Origin: Candidatus Omnitrophica bacterium UBA6233
Lineage (GTDB): Bacteria > Omnitrophota > Gorgyraeia > Gygaellales > Profunditerraquicolaceae
Length of the DNA: 6,395 nucleotides
NCBI GenBank assembly: GCA_002440965.1
Contig: DJWJ01000014.1
Location: 22,944-29,338 of the forward strand
Reading direction: 5' to 3'
A program made the position numbers and the translations under genes. Under the pieces are notes generated by a model. It saw only the letters and a program-made list of their open reading frames with translations. It searched no databases and was not told the DNA's origin. Below are positions 1-4,933 of the stretch, one piece after another. Position 1 is the first letter of the stretch, and every line of letters starts with the position of its first letter.

Positions 1-114
1 GTTCGTGCGAAGATGAACGCACTTTACTCTTGTGTGGAATTGAGCAAGTGTTCACTTGTGTGAAGCTTCGGGGAGGTCGCCGGAATAAGCAACCAGCCGA
101 ATAAACGCTGTGTA

Positions 115-138
115 CCGGCGAAGCATTGGCTTCGCCGG
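115..138. repeat. Perfect 9-bp GC-rich hairpin (REP-like)
   Basis: CCGGCGAAG at 115-123 and CTTCGCCGG at 130-138 are perfect reverse complements around the 6-nt loop CATTGG. No T-run follows directly, so it is not a typical intrinsic terminator. With the second hairpin 10 bases downstream it resembles a dispersed palindromic element. Copy number in the genome cannot be seen from this window. Confidence 0.5.
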
Positions 139-147
139 AAAATAGAA

Positions 148-177
148 GGAGCCGCGGGCTTTAGCCCGAGGGGCTCC
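148..177. repeat. Imperfect palindrome with GGGCTTTAGCCC core (REP-like)
   Basis: Outer arms GGAGCC (148-153) and GGCTCC (172-177) enclose inner arms CGGGCT (155-160) and AGCCCG (163-168), giving a long hairpin with small internal mismatches. Cores of the form GGGCTTTAGCCC occur in many environmental bacterial genomes as multi-copy intergenic repeats (general knowledge). GGGGTTTTT follows at about 183-191, so on the plus strand it could also act as a weak terminator for a gene left of the window. That role is inference. Confidence 0.5.
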
Positions 178-300
178 ACTGGGGTTTTTGAGAATCCATA
201 ACCCGGCATCCAAAATCAGTTTTTCTTCTTGATAAGCCAGATTATTATAATGGACTCTTCGCACGGGATCGAAGAGATCAAAGAGATAACTGCAAAAAGC

Positions 301-329
301 TTGACCCGCTAACTAAATCGGTGTATACT
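301..329 (+). promoter_or_regulatory. Sigma70-type promoter of the ATPase operon
   Basis: TTGACC at 301-306 matches the -35 consensus at five of six positions. TATACT at 324-329 matches the -10 consensus at five of six. The spacer is 17 bp, the optimum. Transcription should start near 336, leaving a leader of about 29 nt before the ATG at 365. The last two -10 bases are also the first two bases of the 27-bp palindrome, so a protein bound there would block RNA polymerase. Confidence 0.75.
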
Positions 330-354
330 CCTAATTAGTAACACTAATTAGGAG
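328..354. promoter_or_regulatory. 27-bp perfect palindrome, probable operator
   Basis: CTCCTAATTAGT (328-339) and ACTAATTAGGAG (343-354) are perfect 12-bp inverted arms around AAC. Each arm also contains the self-complementary octamer CTAATTAG (331-338 and 344-351), 13 bp apart, so two dimers could bind as well as one. The element overlaps the -10 box, the predicted transcription start and the Shine-Dalgarno GGAGG (351-355). Transcription would start inside the left arm, so the full hairpin would not form in the mRNA. This favours a DNA operator over an RNA switch. The binding protein is unknown; autoregulation by the downstream protein is possible but untested. Confidence 0.65.
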
Positions 355-364
355 GACGGTTCAA

Positions 365-1528
365 ATGAAAAATATCCTGAGAAGATTAAATATGCGGTTG
401 CCGCATCACCAATCCGCCTTTTTATGGGGAGCCAGAAAAACCGGAAAATCCACATATTTAAAAGAGAGATTTCCTAATAGCATAGTGTATGATTTTCTAA
501 AAACGGATTTGTTTCTTGAAATGTCAAAAAATCCTTCGCTTTTGCGCGAACAGTTGCTCGCAAAAGACGAAACTGTATTAAAAGAACCGGTAATACTTGA
601 TGAGGTACAAAAAGTTCCGCAAGTGCTTGATGAAGTGCACTGGCTGATAGAAAATAAAGGGTTGAGATTTGTGCTTTGCGGCTCAAGCGCGAGAAAACTA
701 AAAAGAGGCCATGCGAATCTACTGGGAGGCAGGGCATGGCGTTATGAACTTTTTCCGCTTGTCAGTCAGGAAATAACAAAATTTGATCTGTTGCGCGCTT
801 TAAATCACGGTCTGATCCCGTTTCATTATTTGCAAAGCGACATAGATTATAAAAAATCTTTGGAGGCTTATGTGCAGGATTATTTGCGTCAAGAGGTTTT
901 TGCTGAAGGTTTAACACGCAATATTCCCGCGTTTTCAAGGTTTTTTGACGCTTTCGCCTATTCGCATGGCGAGATAACTAATTATTCTAATATTGCCCGT
1001 GAATGCGGTGTCGATTCCAAGACGGTAAAGGAGTATTACCAGATACTTATAGATACGCTATTGGCTACACGAGTAGAACCTTTTAAGAAAAAACAATCGC
1101 GGCAGGTGATAACGAAAGCCTCTAAATATTATATGTTCGATGTCGGAGTCGCGGGGTATCTGACAAAACGTCATTTAACCGAAATAAAAGGCGCCGAATT
1201 CGGGAAGGCGTTCGAACATTTCCTGCTTATGGAGATGGTCGCTTATAGATCTTACGCTGGTAAGGATTTCGCGATAAACTTTTGGAGGACAAAATCAGGA
1301 CTGGAAGTGGATTTTGTCTTAGGTATGGGAGAGATTGCTATAGAAGTAAAGGGGGATGCTCGAATTGATGGAAAAGATATGAACGGGTTGGTTGCTTTTA
1401 CCAAAGAGTTTCCTTCGAAAAGGAGTATTTTAGTTTGTAATGAAAAGGAGCGAAGACTACACGGTAAAGTAGAAATATTGCCATGGGGGATTTTTTTGCA
1501 GGAGTTATGGTCGGGAAGAATATTGTGA
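365..1528 (+). CDS. AAA_14/DUF4143 family ATP-binding protein (first of a tandem pair)
   Basis: This is a 387-residue predicted P-loop ATPase of the COG1373 type, full length for the family. Walker A is GARKTGKS (residues 22-29) and Walker B is VILDEVQ (76-82, D79 and E80). A sensor-like VLCGSSARKL strand lies at 103-112, as usual in AAA_14 domains. Residues about 203-240 look like the winged-helix part of DUF4143 (ARECGVDSKTVKEYYQIL). The C-terminal part resembles a PD-(D/E)xK nuclease fold: E284, then E314-V-D316, then IEVK with E327 and K329. Whether it cuts DNA is unknown. The ATG at 365 has a strong GGAGG nine bases upstream. It is the first gene of a two-gene operon, 25 bp before its paralogue. 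Cellular role is not established for this family. A hand count of 361-660 gives about 38% GC, well below downstream genes, which suggests acquisition. Family assignment is sure; function is not. Confidence 0.95.
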   Translation: MKNILRRLNMRLPHHQSAFLWGARKTGKSTYLKERFPNSIVYDFLKTDLFLEMSKNPSLLREQLLAKDETVLKEPVILDEVQKVPQVLDEVHWLIENKGLRFVLCGSSARKLKRGHANLLGGRAWRYELFPLVSQEITKFDLLRALNHGLIPFHYLQSDIDYKKSLEAYVQDYLRQEVFAEGLTRNIPAFSRFFDAFAYSHGEITNYSNIARECGVDSKTVKEYYQILIDTLLATRVEPFKKKQSRQVITKASKYYMFDVGVAGYLTKRHLTEIKGAEFGKAFEHFLLMEMVAYRSYAGKDFAINFWRTKSGLEVDFVLGMGEIAIEVKGDARIDGKDMNGLVAFTKEFPSKRSILVCNEKERRLHGKVEILPWGIFLQELWSGRIL

Positions 1529-1553
1529 GGATGAGGAGGGGGATTGGTTAGTT

Positions 1554-2765
1554 ATGCATCCAAAATCTAAGAATATGGATATTATGAACTATATCCCCAG
1601 ACTTATAGAAAATAAAGTCCGGCATACCATTAATCGTAATAAAAGTGTACTTCTATTCGGGGCCAGGCAAACCGGGAAGACTACTTTGACTTCCAGGTTT
1701 AATGCTGATTTTTCTCTTTCTTTCGCTCTGCCGGATATACGGCAGCGTTACGAAAAGATGCCGGCTTTGCTCAAGGGGGAAGTAGAAGCTTTATCCGCCG
1801 GCGGGAAATTCTCCGCTGCGAAGCCTCTTGTGGTCTTGGATGAAATCCAGAAAATCCCGGTAATCCTGGACGTAGTGCAGGACTTGATTGACAGAGGGCG
1901 GGCTAACTTCATACTTACCGGTTCAAGCGCCAGGAAACTCCGCCGCAGGACAGAAATCAATTTTTTGCCCGGCAGAGTTGTTACTTTCAGGCTGGATCCT
2001 TTTAGCTTACGCGAGATGCCGGATAAAGAGTTATCAGAGTATCTTATTTACGGTTCTTTACCGGGAATTAACGCCGTGAGTGATCCGGTAGACAAAGAAA
2101 CCGATCTTGAATCCTACGTTACCACTTACTTGGAAGAAGAAATCAGGGCTGAATCCATAGTTAGACATTTAGGGCATTTTGCGAGATTTTTTGAGCTTGC
2201 CGCTTCAGAATCCGGAAGAATCATAAATTTGCGCAAATTATCGCAGGAGATAGGTGTTTCTCATGCGACAATCGGTTCTTACTATCAAATTCTTGAAGAT
2301 TGTCTTGTTGTGGAAAGGATAGAACCTTTAACCCGCAGCAAAACCCGTAAAAAGCTGACCAAGTCCGAAAGATTTTTGTTCTTTGATCTTGGTGTAAGAA
2401 GGGTTGCCGCTAAAGAAGGGACAAAACTACCCCGCGATACAATGGGGTCCATATTCGAGCAATTCGTGGGATTGGAACTTCTGCGGGGCGCGCGCATTAG
2501 TAAGGGAGAAACCAAAATCAGGTTCTGGCGTGATCCGGATGGACCAGAAATTGATTGGGTAATTGATAAAAACGGTCTTTATACACCCATTGAAGTAAAA
2601 CTTACGGATAATCCGCTTAGAGAAGATACCCGCTATTTGAGAACTTTTCTTTCAGAATATGCGTCGGCGCAGGAAGGGTATATTGTTTGTCAGGCAGCGC
2701 GCAGAGTCAAAATTGGCGAGAAGATTACCGCTGTCCCGTGGCAGGAAATAAATGAGTTATTGTAA
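1554..2765 (+). CDS. AAA_14/DUF4143 family ATP-binding protein (second of a tandem pair)
   Basis: This 403-residue paralogue of the preceding gene keeps the same order of parts. Walker A is GARQTGKT (36-43), Walker B is VVLDEIQ (93-99, D96 and E97), and the sensor-like strand is LTGSSARKL (121-129). A winged-helix-like segment (LSQEIGVSHATIGSYYQIL) spans about 224-259. The C-terminal PD-(D/E)xK-like residues are E302, E332-I-D334 and IEVK with E347 and K349. Both ATPase and nuclease-like motifs are intact. The gene starts 25 bp after the first stop with no promoter visible between, so co-transcription is likely. The purine-rich AGGAGGGGGA (1534-1543) is the ribosome site; its spacing to the ATG is rather long. 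Later in-frame ATGs at 1575 and 1584 have poorer sites. About 48% GC over 1801-2100, some ten points above its neighbour, argues against a recent local duplication. Function is unknown beyond the family. Confidence 0.95.
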   Translation: MHPKSKNMDIMNYIPRLIENKVRHTINRNKSVLLFGARQTGKTTLTSRFNADFSLSFALPDIRQRYEKMPALLKGEVEALSAGGKFSAAKPLVVLDEIQKIPVILDVVQDLIDRGRANFILTGSSARKLRRRTEINFLPGRVVTFRLDPFSLREMPDKELSEYLIYGSLPGINAVSDPVDKETDLESYVTTYLEEEIRAESIVRHLGHFARFFELAASESGRIINLRKLSQEIGVSHATIGSYYQILEDCLVVERIEPLTRSKTRKKLTKSERFLFFDLGVRRVAAKEGTKLPRDTMGSIFEQFVGLELLRGARISKGETKIRFWRDPDGPEIDWVIDKNGLYTPIEVKLTDNPLREDTRYLRTFLSEYASAQEGYIVCQAARRVKIGEKITAVPWQEINELL

Positions 2766-2778
2766 AAGGAGTTTTCCC

Positions 2779-2806
2779 TTGACAAACCCGTTGTCTCTGA
2801 TAGAGT
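2779..2806 (+). promoter_or_regulatory. Probable sigma70-type promoter of the LolA-like gene
   Basis: A perfect -35 box TTGACA at 2779-2784 is followed after 16 bp by TAGAGT at 2801-2806, which matches the -10 consensus at four of six positions. It lies 14 bases after the stop of the second ATPase gene and would give a leader of roughly 60 nt to the probable start at 2872. It implies that the downstream pair is transcribed separately from the ATPases. No terminator is visible between the two units, so read-through is possible. Confidence 0.55.
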
Positions 2807-2859
2807 TAAGTTAATATCTCTTCCGGTCGATTCGGCTAAAAGACGATTCGCGTAAGTTT

Positions 2860-2874
2860 GAGGTATTAGCCATT
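2860..2874 (+). promoter_or_regulatory. Ribosome-binding site with probable ATT start codon
   Basis: GAGG at 2860-2863 sits 8 nt before an ATT at 2872 in the frame of the LolA-like gene. No ATG or GTG occurs in that frame between the upstream stop (2812-2814) and position 2923. The TTG at 2923 has only pyrimidine-rich sequence before it and would cut off most of the signal peptide. ATT starts are rare but known, for example in infC. A point mutation or sequencing error at this codon is the main alternative. Confidence 0.4.
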
Positions 2875-4212
2875 CGTCATCCAAGTAAGCCCGCATTACG
2901 ATCCCTTCTTTTTCTTCTGGCGTTGTTATCTGTACCTCCCTGCGCCTATCCCGCCGCTACCACCGTTCTCAAAGGCTGTATAACCGATTCCTTCAGCGGC
3001 AAGCCGGTCACCGCCGCGATAGTTTCACTTGAGGCTTTTGCCGTAATCCGCAAGCGCATCGGGGTTTCCACTGCCAGCAGCGCCGCGGGCGAATACCGTA
3101 TCGAGGCGCTTTTGCCTTCAGGCATTTACAAGATCGAATGCTCCGGGCAGGGGTATAGAAAATATTCCGCGCTGGTGAATATCGCGTCAGGCCGTTCACA
3201 GCGGCGGGATATCCGGCTTCTGCCGCTGCGCAAGCCGCCCAACCGCGCCCCCGTGATAAAAGGGGTCATCCCGGAGGAAGGCAGGGAAATATTGTGCGGG
3301 GCGAAAACGCGCGTAAGCGTTTGCGCCTTCGATCCCGAGGGAGGGCCGCTGGAATACCGTTTTCTCTCCGGTCAAAGCGTTCTGAGAGACTGGAAGAGAG
3401 ACCCAGCTTGTCTTTGGGAGGCCCCGGCTGAGCCCGCGGACGAGGTTTTCGTCCTCTGTCAGGTAAGGGACAGGGGAGGTCTTATCGCGGAGAAGAATGT
3501 TCGTTACCGTTTGTTCAAACCGTCCCCGGCCGCTATCCTGGAGAAAGTAAAAGCGAACTATTTCGGCGTAAGCGATTTCAGCGCGCAGATGCGTTTCGAG
3601 TCTCGTTCCGGACTGCCGGACGGACATACCGTGAAATATTGCAGATATTATTTTCTGGCGCCGGACAAGGAGCGCACGGATAGCTACGCTAAGCCGGCTG
3701 CCGCCGGCATACCGGAGCAGACGCTCATCGTGGATAAGGATAAGCTTATCTTTATCGCCGGTTCGCAGCGCCGGGAGGTGGACCTGAAACGGGAGTTTGC
3801 GGATACAGGGCTGGACATAAATATCCTCAACGTCTGCTACGCAGCGGACAATTTTCTCTCCGGGCACGAGATAAAGCTGGACCAGTCAGCCTGCGACGCC
3901 GGCAATCTCATATTCGCGCTGGAAGCGATACCGCTGAAAGAGAACTCGCTTTATAAAAAGCTTTTATTGCGCGTGGATTACCGTAGAGGCGTAATCAGCG
4001 GTTTCGATATCTATACCGCCGGAGAAGACGGCGGGGGAATACGGCTTCGGCAGTCTATCCGCGTCCTTAAAACAAAAGAGTTCCCCGGCAGGATATTCCT
4101 GCCGATGCAGATGAAAAAGACCGTTTACCTGGGCGGGGGAGAGATACGCTCGGAGATAAGTTACAGCCAGGCGCGCCTTAATAGCGGCTTGAGCGGGGAG
4201 AAATTCAAATGA
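2872..4212 (+). CDS. Exported protein with CarboxypepD_reg-like, Ig-like and LolA-like domains
   Basis: A probable periplasmic protein of 446 residues if it starts at ATT 2872, or 429 from TTG 2923. The longer form has a full Sec signal peptide: basic n-region with K and R, hydrophobic core SLLLFLLALLS, and cleavage near CAYPA. In the 446 numbering, residues about 31-117 look like a carboxypeptidase-regulatory-like beta-sandwich (LKGCITDSFSGKPV, then GEYRIEALLPSGIYKIE). Residues 124-215 look Ig- or cadherin-like (NRAPVIKGV, AFDPEGGPLEYRF). Residues about 216-446 resemble the LolA/outer-membrane-lipoprotein-sorting fold, ending in a typical strand with SQARLNSGLSGEKF. It may bind lipid or lipoprotein acyl chains, but that is inference. 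Nine cysteines remain after cleavage, so disulfides are possible. About 61% GC (3061-3360) contrasts with the ATPase genes upstream. Its TGA overlaps the next ATG. Gene reality is sure, exact start uncertain, LolA call moderate. Confidence 0.85.
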   Translation: MRHPSKPALRSLLFLLALLSVPPCAYPAATTVLKGCITDSFSGKPVTAAIVSLEAFAVIRKRIGVSTASSAAGEYRIEALLPSGIYKIECSGQGYRKYSALVNIASGRSQRRDIRLLPLRKPPNRAPVIKGVIPEEGREILCGAKTRVSVCAFDPEGGPLEYRFLSGQSVLRDWKRDPACLWEAPAEPADEVFVLCQVRDRGGLIAEKNVRYRLFKPSPAAILEKVKANYFGVSDFSAQMRFESRSGLPDGHTVKYCRYYFLAPDKERTDSYAKPAAAGIPEQTLIVDKDKLIFIAGSQRREVDLKREFADTGLDINILNVCYAADNFLSGHEIKLDQSACDAGNLIFALEAIPLKENSLYKKLLLRVDYRRGVISGFDIYTAGEDGGGIRLRQSIRVLKTKEFPGRIFLPMQMKKTVYLGGGEIRSEISYSQARLNSGLSGEKFK

Positions 4213-4772
4213 CGGCGCCGAAAGATAATGTTTTTAGAAGGACGGCCGGCCAGTTCGCTCTATGTTTTCTGGCCGGGATGTATCTGGTTTTCATTCTGGC
4301 GGTATTCATCCCTTTTCCCAAAGGTTATTTCCCGCAAGCCCTGGGGACGGCTTTGTTACTAACGGTTTTTTCTTTTTTCAACGGGACTATACTGCTGGGC
4401 GCGTTTATAGCCGTTATCCTCGGTATGATTTGCGCCAAGTGGTTCTTGGTGATTAAGAAGCGCCGGGCAGACCTGTCTGAAAAAAAGGCCAAACGCATAA
4501 AATTAACTTTTTATTTTGGATTAGCGGCATTGGGTATTTTGTTACTGGTGCCGATATATCATCTTGCTGGAAGTTTCAATTCACCTAAAGAATATGTTGG
4601 TTGGGTAGATACGAATGGCGATGGTAAAGCAGATAAATGGGTACATCACGATAAATATGATAATTTGCGTGAGATTGATTATGATACGGATGGTGACGGC
4701 AAAGCCGACCTCTTTGAGTATTACGATAAGCGCGGCCAATTGAAGAAAAGAACCAGTTTACCGGCGCAGTAG
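4209..4772 (+). CDS. Small membrane protein with C-terminal EF-hand-like repeats
   Basis: This 187-residue protein is translationally coupled to the gene before it: ATG 4209 overlaps that gene's TGA (ATGA), with GGGGAG at 4195-4200 eight bases upstream. Hydrophobic segments lie at about 13-35, 43-82 (one or two helices) and 99-121. The lysine/arginine-rich loop 83-98 suggests a cytoplasmic side, which places residues 122-187 outside the inner membrane. That tail carries two DxDGDGxxD-type calcium-loop motifs, DTNGDGKAD (134-142) and DTDGDGKAD (159-167), 25 residues apart, each followed by aromatic residues (KWVHHD, LFEYYD). Similar motifs occur in dockerin, thrombospondin-3 and EF-hand-like proteins. 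Calcium binding is inferred. Bases 4501-4680 are about 35% GC against about 50% in 4201-4500. No named family is recognised. It probably works with the LolA-like protein at the envelope. Confidence 0.85.
   Translation: MTAPKDNVFRRTAGQFALCFLAGMYLVFILAVFIPFPKGYFPQALGTALLLTVFSFFNGTILLGAFIAVILGMICAKWFLVIKKRRADLSEKKAKRIKLTFYFGLAALGILLLVPIYHLAGSFNSPKEYVGWVDTNGDGKADKWVHHDKYDNLREIDYDTDGDGKADLFEYYDKRGQLKKRTSLPAQ
4608..4709 (+). repeat. Two EF-hand-like DxDGDG coding repeats
   Basis: The protein repeats DTNGDGKAD (4608-4634) and DTDGDGKAD (4683-4709) share eight of nine residues and lie exactly 75 bases apart. The codons differ between copies (GATACGAATGGCGATGGT against GATACGGATGGTGACGGC), so the protein sequence is kept more closely than the DNA. 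The spacing and the aromatic residue after each loop resemble tandem D-x-D-G-D-G-x-x-D repeats of extracellular calcium-binding proteins. Confidence 0.7.
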
Positions 4773-4817
4773 TTCATTGTTACATAAGCTTCTGATATTC
4801 GAGAGTCGAAATTAGAT

Positions 4818-4841
4818 CCCTTCGACAAGCTCAGGGCAGGC
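4818..4841. repeat. Dispersed REP-like element (CTTCGACAAGCTCAGGG family)
   Basis: CCCTTCGACAAGCTCAGGG followed by CAGGC is a familiar high-copy intergenic sequence of environmental bacterial genomes. Its minus-strand translation gives the recurrent artefact peptide ALSLSKG seen at the ends of mispredicted proteins (general knowledge). Outer CCCT/AGGG arms can pair. The preceding bases (TTCGAGAGTCGAAATTAGAT) may belong to the same element. Other copies cannot be seen in this window. Confidence 0.6.
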
Positions 4842-4867
4842 ACCCGGGGTAATCTACACCGCATTCC

Positions 4868-4889
4868 TCGCCGGCTTGAAAGCCGGCGA
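4868..4889 (+). repeat. Strong 9-bp hairpin in the lipase leader
   Basis: TCGCCGGCT (4868-4876) and AGCCGGCGA (4881-4889) pair perfectly around a TGAA loop. Only ATTTC follows, so it is at most a weak terminator for the upstream operon. CCTCGCC (4866-4872) can instead pair with GGCGAGG (4896-4902), so two partly exclusive structures are possible. It may belong to the adjacent dispersed repeat, act as an mRNA-stabilising 3' structure, or lie in the lipase leader; these cannot be separated here. Confidence 0.5.
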
Positions 4890-4933
4890 TTTCTGGGCGA
4901 GGGGATTAAACAGCGCACTACTCCGGAAGGCCT

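Larger units (their letters stand above)
1..300. other. Left-edge region without a convincing gene
   Basis: No reading frame here looks like a protein. The open frames on the minus strand run through two GC-rich hairpins and have no ribosome-binding site or recognisable domain. The stretch holds hairpins at 115-138 and 148-177, a small inverted repeat CAAGTG-TT-CACTTG at 45-58, and an 8-bp inverted match GTGCGAAG (5-12) to CTTCGCAC (257-264) that may be chance. It ends at the promoter of the downstream ATPase operon. Most likely this is an intergenic spacer with dispersed repeats, but a degraded gene continuing from outside the window cannot be excluded. Confidence 0.55.

Noticed and set aside
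52..264. Minus-strand open frame of 70 codons at the left edge
   Set aside because: It crosses both palindromic repeats, has no family resemblance and no convincing ribosome site.
328..354. The palindrome as an RNA hairpin that hides the ribosome site
   Set aside because: The predicted transcription start near 336 falls inside the left arm, so most of that arm would be missing from the mRNA; a DNA operator fits better unless an upstream promoter is used.
2828..2850. Direct repeat CGATTCG, two copies 16 bases apart
   Set aside because: Seven bases twice in a short leader can easily be chance, and no third copy or symmetry supports an operator.
3196..3867. Minus-strand open frame of 223 codons
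   Set aside because: It lies wholly inside the LolA-like gene on the opposite strand, has no recognisable domain or ribosome site, and is explained by the GC-rich codons of the real gene.
4777..4800. Possible lipase promoter beginning with TTGTTA
   Set aside because: No acceptable -10 box lies at 16-18 bp spacing.
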